A stretch of DNA of 64,000 bases, from contig NZ_JABBYG020000003.1 in assembly GCF_012935325.2 (NCBI RefSeq), positions 556,874-620,873 of the forward strand, in the 5' to 3' direction. The position numbers and the translations under genes were made by a program. The notes under the pieces were generated by a model, which worked only from the letters and a program-made list of their open reading frames with translations, did not search any database and was not told the DNA's origin. Every line of letters begins with the position of its first letter. Positions within the stretch are counted from its first letter, which is position 1. This document shows positions 47,147 through 55,332 of this stretch, one piece after another. This stretch comes from Paenibacillus sp. PL91 (GTDB taxonomy: Bacteria; Bacillota; Bacilli; Paenibacillales; Paenibacillaceae).

Positions 47147-48313
47147 TTATTTGACGGGGATACGGCCAGTCGTTTGTTTGATTACAAGCTCTGGCTGGAT
47201 TAGGGTTTTGGTGTATTTGCCGCTGCGCTCCGCTCCGTCTTCAACGATGCCGAGCAGCGTTTGAGCGGCGCGGTAGCCCATATCATACTCAAACTGCTTA
47301 ATATGCGTAAAAATGCCAAGCTCTTCAACGATTGACGTCGGATCATCGAAGCTAATAATCGATAGATCATCCGGCACTTGGAGTCCGGCTTGCCGCGCCA
47401 TTTGGTAAATTTGAACGCCTAGTCTTCCGTTGAGCGTAATATAAGCCGTTGCCATTCGATTGCGAATGTAGCGAAACAGCGGATGCTTCTCCGCATCCTT
47501 CAGGCTGCCCACCTGGAAGCCGGTAATCATATGGGCAGGATTGATGAGCGCTCCTTTGTTTTTCAGCGCGTTCATATAGCCGTCGATCCGCTCCTGCACC
47601 GTTATCGTCTGCAAGGGGGAGTCGGAGCAAATGGCGATTTCCCGGTGACCAAGCTCCCACAAATAATCGACGGCAAGGCTTGTGCCGAGCCTTCCATCCG
47701 CCGCGATATAATTGGTCTCTACGCCCGGCAGAAAGCGGTCGATCAGCACAAACGGATAGCCGCTGAACTTCATGCTTATGATTTCCTCGTTATAGTTTTC
47801 CTCATCTACCGGGAAGACGAGCAAGCCCTCTGCTCCCATTTCCTTGAGCGTTTTGAAAGCTTCTTTCTCTTTCTCAATCTCTCCATCGGACAGCAGAATG
47901 ACACAGCGGTAGCCTTTCTCTCGCAGCGCTATCTGCACGCCCTGGATCAAACGAATGGCGAAATAATCATACACGGATGGCATGACGAGACCAATAATGC
48001 GCGTCCTGTTCTGTGTGATAGTCCGCTCTAGGCTAATTGCCGGCGCTGCTGGCGCCGCCTCCTCCGATTCATCCATCTCTGCCAGCTCCTCGTCGCTGAC
48101 GAAGCTGCCTTTGCCCGGCACACGCGTAATCACTCTATCGTTTGCTAATCCGACCATCGCGTTAACAACTGTAATTTTACTGACGTTAAAGAGCTTCATC
48201 AGCTCTTTCTCAGTCGGTATGCGGTCCCCCGCCTTCAAGCCCTCCGATGCAATCAGCTCGCGGATATAATCCTGAACCTTCTGATAGAGCGGCGTTCGGA
48301 CTGTTGAATTCAT
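47147..48313 (-). CDS. GntR/LacI hybrid transcriptional regulator (AraR-like)
   Basis: A 388-residue regulator. An N-terminal GntR winged helix spans 1-75 (LYQKVQDYIRELIASEGLKAGDR, then PTEKELMKLFNVSKITVVNA), a Glu/Ala-rich linker follows, and a periplasmic-binding-type sugar sensor spans about 105-385 (RIIGLVMPSVYDYFAIRLIQG, ATAYITLNGRLGVQIYQ, LSIISFDDPT). This architecture is that of AraR, but residues alone do not identify the effector. It directly precedes the GH38 operon and is its probable local repressor, responding to an imported sugar. The ribosome binding site (GGTGAT) is weak, as is common for regulators. Confidence 0.9.
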   Translation of the reverse strand: MNSTVRTPLYQKVQDYIRELIASEGLKAGDRIPTEKELMKLFNVSKITVVNAMVGLANDRVITRVPGKGSFVSDEELAEMDESEEAAPAAPAISLERTITQNRTRIIGLVMPSVYDYFAIRLIQGVQIALREKGYRCVILLSDGEIEKEKEAFKTLKEMGAEGLLVFPVDEENYNEEIISMKFSGYPFVLIDRFLPGVETNYIAADGRLGTSLAVDYLWELGHREIAICSDSPLQTITVQERIDGYMNALKNKGALINPAHMITGFQVGSLKDAEKHPLFRYIRNRMATAYITLNGRLGVQIYQMARQAGLQVPDDLSIISFDDPTSIVEELGIFTHIKQFEYDMGYRAAQTLLGIVEDGAERSGKYTKTLIQPELVIKQTTGRIPVK

Positions 48314-48560
48314 GTGCTATCACCAAACTTCATATTGATATTTGTAATATATATTATATGGTTAACCCCTATTAAGCAATACTAATGCCCTTGTCGAAAA
48401 TGGTTTATTTCCAGTGGTGAAAATAGCGAAATAACATGAATGGCGCACTATTTTACAATAAGGCTGCTCCCATCCTTTCGATTATTTTGTCGCTTATTAT
48501 TATATATATTATACATATTATCATTTCATTCTTAAATCATATATATAAATAAAAAACTCC
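48314..48560. promoter_or_regulatory. AT-rich region upstream of the GntR/LacI regulator
   Basis: Non-coding. It contains a perfect palindrome TAATATATATTA (48345-48356) close to the start codon and a second TA-rich tract near 48495-48530. It may hold autoregulatory operators; no clear promoter was chosen. Confidence 0.35.
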
Positions 48561-49080
48561 GTTGAGGATAAGTCTGAAAGGTTGGTTGAGGGTGGCATTA
48601 AGGCTTAAGTTGAAAGGTTGGTTGACACTCCAGTTAAGGCGGGATTTGGTAGGAACTTTAGCTGAGGCAGCTGTGACTTCGGATGCGAATTCTGCTGAAA
48701 CTTCAGCTGTGAACTCAGCTGAGACTTCAGATGTGAATTCAGTTGAGGCTTCAGCTGTGACTTCAATTGAGACTTCAGTTGAGGCTTCAGCTGTGACTTC
48801 AACTGTGACTTCAGCTGTGACTTCAATTGAGACTTCAGTTGAGGCTTCAGCTGTGACTTCAACTGTGACTTCAACTGAGACTTCAGTTGAGACTTCAACT
48901 GAGACTTCAGTTGAGACTTCAGTTGAGACTTCAGTTGAGACTTCAGTTGAGACTTCAGTTGAGACTTCAGTTGAGACTTCAGCTGAGACTTCAGCTGAGA
49001 CTTCAGCTGAGACTTCAGTTGTGAAGCTGTGACTTCAGCTGTGAAGCTGTGAATTCAGTTGAGGCTTCAGTTAAGGTTTA
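48561..49080. repeat. 12-bp minisatellite array
   Basis: About 40 units in constant 12-bp phase. The centre (48670-49020) is near-identical copies of GAGACTTCAGTT with variants GTGACTTCAACT and GAGGCTTCAGCT. The edges (48561-48668 and after 49020) are degenerate but keep the same phase at the left, for example GTTGAAAGGTTG. A 60-bp higher-order copy is visible (48721-48780 against 48781-48840). One plus-strand frame from a TTG stays open for 156 codons (Glu-Thr-Ser-Val repeats) and one minus-strand frame reads (Lys-Ser-Gln-Leu)n. Neither has a ribosome binding site, so both are taken as by-products of the repeat. Confidence 0.92.
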
Positions 49081-49392
49081 TCAAGCAAGGCTTGCGTGTA
49101 GATTTCGGTAGAAGCTTCGATTTTCAGCCTCTTGAAACGCAATTAACTGGAAAAACTCCCGCTAATTCAAACGATTTGTTGTTAGAATCTGTATTAGAAG
49201 GATTTTCTCCCGTTAATTTCCTGCTTTTTGCCCAATTGGAGTAAATGCGGTCGGATTAACGGGAGTTATTCCATTTAAATGGACTTTCTCCGCCTCAAAT
49301 AGCAAATTAGATGGAGTAATTCCTGTTAATTGTACCAGCAGCAACGGTTTAGCAAGCCGGCTTTATTAGCAGCCTTCTAACTTCTAACATGC
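49081..49392. other. Non-coding stretch with scattered inverted motifs
   Basis: No gene is supported. The element AACTCCCGCTAAT (49156-49168) recurs inverted as ATTAACGGGAGTT (49255-49267), and close variants (TCTCCCGTTAAT near 49207, GGAGTAATTCCTGTTAAT near 49313) are also present. This looks like a decayed family of short intergenic repeats. Confidence 0.5.
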
Positions 49393-49393
49393 A

Positions 49394-49428
49394 AAACGAG
49401 CCTAAGAAGCGATTCAAAAGGCTCGTTT
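49394..49428 (-). terminator. Hairpin downstream of the VOC gene, probable terminator
   Basis: AAACGAGCCT and AGGCTCGTTT, a perfect 10-bp stem with a 15-base loop. On the minus strand the stem ends in four T. It is 139 bp after the VOC stop; the repeat at 49507-49578 lies between. Confidence 0.6.
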
Positions 49429-49506
49429 CATAATCTTCTTGATTCATAAAAGATGAGCTTTACAGCACGCTCCCTACGACCAGCTCAATCTTATTCCCTT
49501 ACATTT

Positions 49507-49578
49507 CTTGCTATCCTTTTAGTGCCTGCTCTTGCTATCCTTCTACTGCCTGCTCTTGCTATCCTTCTACTGCCTGCT
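49507..49578. repeat. Three 24-bp direct repeats overlapping the end of the VOC gene
   Basis: Copies start at 49507, 49531 and 49555 (CTTGCTATCCTTCTACTGCC plus TGCT). The copy inside the gene supplies its last codon and TAG stop; the two outer copies lie in the 3' untranslated region. This suggests duplication of the gene end by slippage. Confidence 0.85.
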
Positions 49579-49962
49579 TATCGGGATGTTCAACTGCCAG
49601 GAAACGCCGTACTTGTCCTGTACCCAACCAAATAATTCACTCATCGGCGGCAGCGGAGATAATGGCATAAGGGCTATGCCGCCTTCCTTTAGCCGACCAA
49701 ATACAAGGTTGATCTCCTCTTCATTGTCGCAGCTTACAAATAGCGACATTGCGGGAGTAAAAGGGTGATCCAGCTTGTTGCTGTTATCGATCGCCATAAA
49801 GGATTGGCCTTTAAGGGTGAATGCGGCATGCATAACCGTTCCATCTTCCTGATGGTAGACATGGTTGATTTCGGATTGATCAAATATGGACGTGTAGAAA
49901 TTTATCGCTTCCTCCGCCTTGCCGTTAAACATGAGGAAGGTTGTAATCTTTTGGCTTTTCAC
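49567..49962 (-). CDS. VOC-family (PhnB-like) protein
   Basis: A 131-residue vicinal-oxygen-chelate fold protein with the PhnB-like pattern KITTFLMFNGKAEEAINFYTSIF, and DNEEEINLVFGRLKEGG, then FGWVQDKYGVSWQL. Members include demethylmenaquinone-methyltransferase-like and glyoxalase-like proteins; no metal-binding set or substrate can be assigned here. The start is GTG at 49962 with AGGAG 11-12 bp upstream; no in-frame ATG is better placed. Its stop lies inside a 24-bp direct repeat. Confidence 0.87.
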   Translation of the reverse strand: MKSQKITTFLMFNGKAEEAINFYTSIFDQSEINHVYHQEDGTVMHAAFTLKGQSFMAIDNSNKLDHPFTPAMSLFVSCDNEEEINLVFGRLKEGGIALMPLSPLPPMSELFGWVQDKYGVSWQLNIPISRQ

Positions 49963-50018
49963 TTTGCATCAGCTCCTAATGGATATCGTCACCTATCATT
50001 CTTGCCCATTTCACTTAA

Positions 50019-51092
50019 TCAAGACTTCACGCCAGCAGTCGATTCCCGGTAGAGCAGCTCCCCTGCAACAAGCAGCTTCTCCATTGGCTCCTGCTTGCTT
50101 GCGATTCTGCTGATTAGCTGTTCCACCGCGCGCTTGCCGAGCGATTCCTTCGGTACATGCACCGTCGTTAGAGCAGGAGTCATACGGTACGAATCGTCGA
50201 TGTTATCAAAGCCTGTGACCGATACCTCCTCCGGCACCGAAATGCCCAGCTCCTGCAGCGCGTGAACCGCGCCGATTGCAATCATATCGTTCGCGCACAG
50301 CAGCGCGGTCGGAAGGGTCTTCGCCTTCAGCCGCTTAACCGCCCATTGCTTGATCGGCTCTTGGAACTGCTCATGCTCGAAACCCTCGACAGGCAAAATG
50401 CAGTCATCGCTAACGCTCAAGCGCGGCACGCTGCCTGCCTGCTCCTCTATCGCGCTGCGGAAGCCTAAGAAACGGTCCTTAAAGCTTCGCGAATAGTTGA
50501 TATCGCCGACAAAGCATAGCTGCGCGTGCCCCTTGCCGATTAGATGCTTCGTTAGACGATACATCGATTCATAATTGTTCGTAAACACCGTATCGCTCGG
50601 GATAAGCATGTCCTCATGATCGACCAGCACCATCGGCAGGCCGATTCGATGCACCTCAAGCAGCAGCGGCGTCGATATTTCGCCAACGCCAATGAGGCCA
50701 AGTATGCCGTTCGGATTTAAAAAATGCAGAAAATGATCGACGCTCTGCTCCGAGACGATGACCATGCCAAAGCCATCTTCCTCCAAGCGCGATGCGATAC
50801 CGTCCAAAATCCGTCCCCAATAAAGCGATTCCTTCGTTTGAAAACGGATATTCGGCATAAGCACGAGCACGGATTGCTTGCCCGCGGCAGGCACCTTCGG
50901 AAGCTGCTCCAGCTTCATCGTCTTGACATAAGCGTTCTTTTGCGAAAAATAGCCTAGCTGTGAGGCCGCTTGTATCACCCGCTCCTGTGTCGACTCGCTG
51001 ACGCCGCCCTTGCCGGAGAGCGCCTTCGAAACGACAAACTTTGAAACGCCCAAATAGTCGGCAATTTGCTGCATCGTGACTTTCTTTGACAT
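50019..51092 (-). CDS. LacI-family transcriptional regulator
   Basis: A 357-residue regulator. The LacI-type HTH is at 5-30 (TMQQIADYLGVSKFVVSKAL) and its hinge region ends LGYFSQKN. A periplasmic-binding-type effector domain (about 75-350) has GSLYWGRIL-like elements, LCANDMIAIGAVHAL and VTGFDNIDDSYRMTPALTTV. The recognition helix VSKFVVSKALSG is typical. Last gene of the SDR-kinase-binding-protein operon, 14 bp after the binding-protein stop, with GGTGGAG upstream. Targets could be this operon or the mannoside genes; the effector is unknown. Confidence 0.93.
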   Translation of the reverse strand: MSKKVTMQQIADYLGVSKFVVSKALSGKGGVSESTQERVIQAASQLGYFSQKNAYVKTMKLEQLPKVPAAGKQSVLVLMPNIRFQTKESLYWGRILDGIASRLEEDGFGMVIVSEQSVDHFLHFLNPNGILGLIGVGEISTPLLLEVHRIGLPMVLVDHEDMLIPSDTVFTNNYESMYRLTKHLIGKGHAQLCFVGDINYSRSFKDRFLGFRSAIEEQAGSVPRLSVSDDCILPVEGFEHEQFQEPIKQWAVKRLKAKTLPTALLCANDMIAIGAVHALQELGISVPEEVSVTGFDNIDDSYRMTPALTTVHVPKESLGKRAVEQLISRIASKQEPMEKLLVAGELLYRESTAGVKS

Positions 51093-51106
51093 AGGAGTAC
51101 TCCACC

Positions 51107-52396
51107 TTAGCTTTCGGTAATAGTTCTTGCTTTCTTCCAGCGTTCATTATATTGATTGAAGACGACCTGCAAATCCGGCGCAGCGATCCATTCTTGAATG
51201 TAATCGCCTGACCAGAACGCGATTTGCGCTGTATTTGCGATTTCGAGAAATTGATCGTTCGGGACGCGGCGCTCCAGAAACTCGCTGTTGAACGATAAAA
51301 ACTGCTTGAACTGCGGCAGGGATGGCTGCTTATTTTCGATGACCGGCAAAAAACCCGAATCATCCACATAGCCGGATTCGGTTACAAAAAACTCCACCCA
51401 ATCCTCGGCCAGCTGCTTGTTGCCGCTGAATTTGCTTACGCCGACAAACCAATCCGGACTCAGCGGCGCGTAGCGCTTCTCGCTGTTATCGTAAGGAAAC
51501 GGGAAAAATCCGATATCCTCCGATTTCGCCCCTGCCGTAATGACCTGATTAATGACCCAGTTGCCCATTAAATACATCCCCGCTCTGCCGCCCGCAAGCT
51601 CCGTTTTTGACGTTTCCCACTGATTGGAGAGAAGCTGCTTCTCGACATAGCCCCGATCAATCAGCGTTTTGACGATGGAAATCGCTTGTCCCCACGCATT
51701 GTCAATAGTCCACGGCTCATCCGTATTGACCATATCATTTAAATAGTCGGCATTTCCGGTCATATAGCTGACTAAATCCTCGCCCCACGTCATAAGCGGC
51801 CACTGGGCGCCGTAGTTCAAATAAATCGGCACGATGCCTGCTTTCTTCAATTGCTCGCATGCCGCATAGAACTGCTCCAGCGTTGTCGGAATTTCGTTTA
51901 TGCCAGCCCTTTTGAACGCTTCCTTATTATAGACAATGCCTGTCGTTGAGGCACCTGTCGCAATGCCAAAGCGCTCTCCCGCATGCGCTTTAAAATCTGC
52001 AAAATGAATATGCTCGAACAAGCTGTCGCTTAGCGGCTCAAAATAATCGGGCAAATCTTCATTTTTAATATTGTTTGGGAGCAGCAGCACGTCGCCCAAA
52101 TTGCGGGTGGATAAACGAAGCATAATATCGCTGGCATAGTTCGTTATGCCTTCGAATTTCACCGTCACGCCCGGATGAAGCTCAGCGAAATGATCGGCAT
52201 ATTTTTGAAAGACGCCATTCTCAATGAGATCGACCCGGTTCGTCAGTACATTCAGAGTTACATCGCCGTCGAGCTGCTCCCCTTTGTTAATGGGCTCGGC
52301 TTCCGCATCATGGTTGACCGGAGACTTCTGACAGCCCGCAAAGCATATGCCGCACAACAGAACAACAAGCACGAGCATACATGTGTATTTGTTCAT
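51107..52396 (-). CDS. Sugar-binding lipoprotein without local permeases
   Basis: A 429-residue solute-binding lipoprotein (lipobox FAGC). It is paralogous to the importer binding protein at 28406-29722: both share LTNR.D.I, the GIVYNK-AF--AGI segment, GMYL-GNWVINQV, then DIGFFPFP/DVGFFPFP and ESGY-D--GF-P. Its start overlaps the kinase stop by four bases (ATGA), and no permease gene is near. Co-translation with a sensor kinase suggests that it serves as the extracytoplasmic sugar sensor of that kinase, or is a second binding protein for the 26-28 kb permeases. Confidence 0.9.
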   Translation of the reverse strand: MNKYTCMLVLVVLLCGICFAGCQKSPVNHDAEAEPINKGEQLDGDVTLNVLTNRVDLIENGVFQKYADHFAELHPGVTVKFEGITNYASDIMLRLSTRNLGDVLLLPNNIKNEDLPDYFEPLSDSLFEHIHFADFKAHAGERFGIATGASTTGIVYNKEAFKRAGINEIPTTLEQFYAACEQLKKAGIVPIYLNYGAQWPLMTWGEDLVSYMTGNADYLNDMVNTDEPWTIDNAWGQAISIVKTLIDRGYVEKQLLSNQWETSKTELAGGRAGMYLMGNWVINQVITAGAKSEDIGFFPFPYDNSEKRYAPLSPDWFVGVSKFSGNKQLAEDWVEFFVTESGYVDDSGFLPVIENKQPSLPQFKQFLSFNSEFLERRVPNDQFLEIANTAQIAFWSGDYIQEWIAAPDLQVVFNQYNERWKKARTITES

Positions 52397-54258
52397 TCTG
52401 CGTCTCTCCCTAATTCTAATGGAAGCTGTAAAATGACCTCAGTGCCAAGGCCACGAACGCTTGCTACCTTCAGCCCATACGCATTTCCGTAGTGGAGCTT
52501 GATGCGTTCATTTACATTTTTTAAGCCGATTCCGCCAGATTTGCGCCTTACCATTTCCTCAACGCCCGCAAGCGAACGGTTTAAACGATCGAGCGTCTCC
52601 TCATCCATACCGAGCCCATCATCTTTGATGCGGAGCCATAACCCGTGAGCAGAGCGCTCGCTGCTCATTTCAATTCGCATCGACGGCTTGTGATCATCCA
52701 TCCCATGGTAAATCGCATTTTCGACAATCGGCTGCAGCACGAGCTTAATGATGGGATAGTTCCGCAGATCATCCGGAATGGTTGTCTCCAGCTTGAAGCG
52801 ATTCGGATAACGGTAATTCAGCATCTCCACGTAATTGCGCATATGCAGAACCTCGTTCTCAAGCGTCACTTCCTCATGCAAATCGCTTATGCTGTAACGC
52901 AGCAGCTTGCCAAGTATCGCAATCATATCCGCCGCGATCTGATCATCGTTCAGCTCCGCCGCCATTCGAATCGACTCCAGCGTGTTATACATAAAATGCG
53001 GATTGATTTGGCTTTGCAGCGCATGCAGCTCCGCTTCCTTCTTCTTCGTTTCCATTAAATAAATGTCTTGAATGAGATGGTCGATTCGAACGATCATCCG
53101 GTTGAACTGATTGCCAAGCTGCCCAACCTCGTCCCGATATTTCACTTGGAACTGAACGTTGAAATCGCCTTCCTGCACATTTTTCATCAAGCGCATCATT
53201 TTGCGGAGCGGATTCGTCAAAGCAAACGAGAAGACAACCGATATAAATAGCGCAACGATAATCGTAATGATCGTCGCGATCCAGGTCACATTGCGAATGA
53301 CGACGGCATCCTTCGTTAGCTCGCTGACCGGAATCGAGGTCATGACCTTCCATTTCGTATTGGGCGAGGTCGTATAAATATAGAGCCGGTTCAAGCCGTC
53401 GCGCTCAAAATAAAAGCTCCCCTTTGTCCCCGTTGCTTGCGCGACAGCTCTGTCATTCATAATATTGGTCGCCATTCGCTGCTTGTCGCTATCGTAAACG
53501 ACGTTTCCAAGCTCATCAATGATGACCGATTCACCGTTTGTCACCTTATCGAGCTCGCTCATTTGATCTTCGATCACGCTAATATTCGCATCCACCGCAA
53601 TCATGCCAATCGGCTTTAGCGATTTATCGATTACCTTGCGGACGACCGTAAACGCATATCTAACGCTTTGCAAATTGCTCGTATATTTTTGCGTACTGAA
53701 GAGCATCGCCTCGCCGCCCGAGGTTTGTACGCGCTCCCGCCATTTTTCATAGCTTTCCTTCACGTTAAGACGAACCCCGCCGCCGCCAGTCGAATAGTAT
53801 CCGTTGCCGAACTGATCGAATATATAAACCGAGTTGGCGCCGCGTTTGATCGTGTTGATAAAAGCAATATTGCCCTCAATTCCGCGCTGGATCGAGAGCA
53901 GCAAATCAAAATCGTCAGGCACCTGATTGTTGTCGCCAGATGCCGTCTGACGCTGCTCGTAATAGCTGTTCGAGCGAATCAAATTTTGTTTTATATCGTT
54001 CTGGTAAGCCGGAATCGAGGATATGCGAACCATATCCTCGATGTAATCATCTACCCGTATCATCATATTTTCCAGCATTTTAGTCGAATAAACGATCGTC
54101 TTCTCCTCAATCGAGCGGGAGTAATTGCTATAGGAGATGTAGCCAATGAACGACAACGGCAGCGTGATCAGCAGCAAAAAGACGATAAACAGCTTTCCTT
54201 CCATTCGCATGCCGCCAAAAGCCGCCCATATGCGCCACAATCGTTTTTTTAACCCCAT
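52393..54258 (-). CDS. YesM-type sensor histidine kinase
   Basis: A 621-residue membrane kinase. Helix one is about 22-44 (LFIVFLLLITLPLSFIGYI), an extracellular dCache-type sensor about 45-300, helix two about 308-330, and HAMP about 330-382 (NPLRKMMRLMKNVQEGDF). The His_kinase domain with phospho-acceptor His in SQINPHFMYNTLESIR is near residue 422, and the HATPase has NAIYHGM, DDGLGM and GIGLKNVNERI. All catalytic elements are present. No response regulator is adjacent, unlike most YesM genes. It follows the SDR gene by 18 bp and overlaps the binding-protein gene. Confidence 0.94.
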   Translation of the reverse strand: MGLKKRLWRIWAAFGGMRMEGKLFIVFLLLITLPLSFIGYISYSNYSRSIEEKTIVYSTKMLENMMIRVDDYIEDMVRISSIPAYQNDIKQNLIRSNSYYEQRQTASGDNNQVPDDFDLLLSIQRGIEGNIAFINTIKRGANSVYIFDQFGNGYYSTGGGGVRLNVKESYEKWRERVQTSGGEAMLFSTQKYTSNLQSVRYAFTVVRKVIDKSLKPIGMIAVDANISVIEDQMSELDKVTNGESVIIDELGNVVYDSDKQRMATNIMNDRAVAQATGTKGSFYFERDGLNRLYIYTTSPNTKWKVMTSIPVSELTKDAVVIRNVTWIATIITIIVALFISVVFSFALTNPLRKMMRLMKNVQEGDFNVQFQVKYRDEVGQLGNQFNRMIVRIDHLIQDIYLMETKKKEAELHALQSQINPHFMYNTLESIRMAAELNDDQIAADMIAILGKLLRYSISDLHEEVTLENEVLHMRNYVEMLNYRYPNRFKLETTIPDDLRNYPIIKLVLQPIVENAIYHGMDDHKPSMRIEMSSERSAHGLWLRIKDDGLGMDEETLDRLNRSLAGVEEMVRRKSGGIGLKNVNERIKLHYGNAYGLKVASVRGLGTEVILQLPLELGRDAE

Positions 54259-54276
54259 TCTCTTAATCCCCTATTC

Positions 54277-55038
54277 CTAAATGGCCGGCATGACGTTTCC
54301 GCCGTTAACAGGAATGTAGGCGCCTGTAATGAAGCTGGCCAAATCCGATGCCAAAAAAGCGACCGTATTCGCGATCTCTTGATCCGTCCCCCTGCGCTTA
54401 AGCGGAACGTTTTGGGAATAGCCGCTGTTCTCCTCCGTGCCGCTCGCACGATCGCGATCGCTAATGGTCCACCCCGGCGCAACCTGGTTGACGGTAATTT
54501 GATGCTCCCCAGCTTCCTTGGCTAATACGCGATAGACTCCGTCCATGCCGCGCTTGCCAGCCGTATAAGCGGATTGTCCCGCAAAATTTTGCATCGCGCA
54601 CTCCGTATTAATGCCGATAACTCTTCCGCAGCCCCGTTCAATCATCGCGGGAACGAATGCTTTTGCCAAATACACGCTTTGCAGCACGCAGGATTCAAAC
54701 TGACTTACATAATCGGCTATTGGCTGCTCAAGTATACTTGTCCACTTATACTGAATGACCGCGTTGGCAACGACGATATCGACATGGCCGAGCTCTTCTG
54801 ACACTTTCGCTTTCATTTCATTGATGTGCTGCTCGTTTGTAACATCCGCTTGCACGATCATGGCACGTCTTCCGAGAGCCGTAATTTCCTGCTGAAGCTC
54901 TTTCGCCTTGGCTTCGTTATTATTGTAGTGAAGCACGATGTTAGCGCCGCAGCCTGCGAGCGTACGAGCCATTACTCGCCCTAAATCGCCTGTTGCTCCT
55001 GTTATGAGTGCCGTTTTATTCGAAAGATCAATTTGCAT
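54277..55038 (-). CDS. Short-chain dehydrogenase/reductase
   Basis: A 253-residue Rossmann-fold NAD(P)-dependent oxidoreductase of the FabG type. The cofactor loop is TGATGDLG (residues about 14-21), Y and K of the active site are in SAYTAGKRG, and the C-terminal segment is ITGAYIPVNGGNVMP. Two family positions differ: the NNAG motif reads ANAV, and the residue 13 before the catalytic Tyr is Thr (NTECAM) instead of Ser. Activity on a sugar-derived alcohol or ketone is plausible. ATG 55038 with GGGTGAG is preferred; a GTG at 55050 is in frame. First gene of the operon with the kinase, binding protein and LacI regulator. Confidence 0.87.
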   Translation of the reverse strand: MQIDLSNKTALITGATGDLGRVMARTLAGCGANIVLHYNNNEAKAKELQQEITALGRRAMIVQADVTNEQHINEMKAKVSEELGHVDIVVANAVIQYKWTSILEQPIADYVSQFESCVLQSVYLAKAFVPAMIERGCGRVIGINTECAMQNFAGQSAYTAGKRGMDGVYRVLAKEAGEHQITVNQVAPGWTISDRDRASGTEENSGYSQNVPLKRRGTDQEIANTVAFLASDLASFITGAYIPVNGGNVMPAI

Positions 55039-55082
55039 TGTTCTACTCACCCTTCTATTTGTATCAATTTTGTTATATTATT

Positions 55083-55111
55083 TATTATTAATTATGCTAC
55101 CAAAATGTCAA
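55083..55111 (-). promoter_or_regulatory. Predicted promoter of the SDR-kinase operon
   Basis: On the minus strand a perfect -35 TTGACA (55106-55111), a 17-bp spacer and ATAATA (55083-55088). It lies 45 bp before the SDR start. Confidence 0.55.
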
Positions 55112-55332
55112 CTGTTTTATAAAGCGCATTCAAAAAAATAATTGTAATATTGGCACAAGTGAATGACACAACGAATTAATTTATAATTTGGTTATCTTCT
55201 TCGGCTTATAAATCAGCTATTTCCTGCTTTATTCCTTGTGATTTCGACTATTTTCATGTATATTACAGTCTATACACACAACCTAATTATTCACATATGT
55301 ATTAATAATAACTCTCACTCGGAGGTTATCCA

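Noticed and set aside
48605..48898. Lys-Ser-Gln-Leu repeat protein on the minus strand
   Set aside because: Same reason: a translation of the minisatellite with no start signals.
48562..49032. 156-residue Ser/Thr/Glu/Val repeat protein on the plus strand
   Set aside because: It starts at TTG without a ribosome binding site and exists only because the 12-bp repeat has no stop in this frame; the opposite strand is equally open.
49453..49635. 60-residue plus-strand frame over the 24-bp repeats
   Set aside because: Composed of the direct repeats and antisense to the VOC gene; no start signals.
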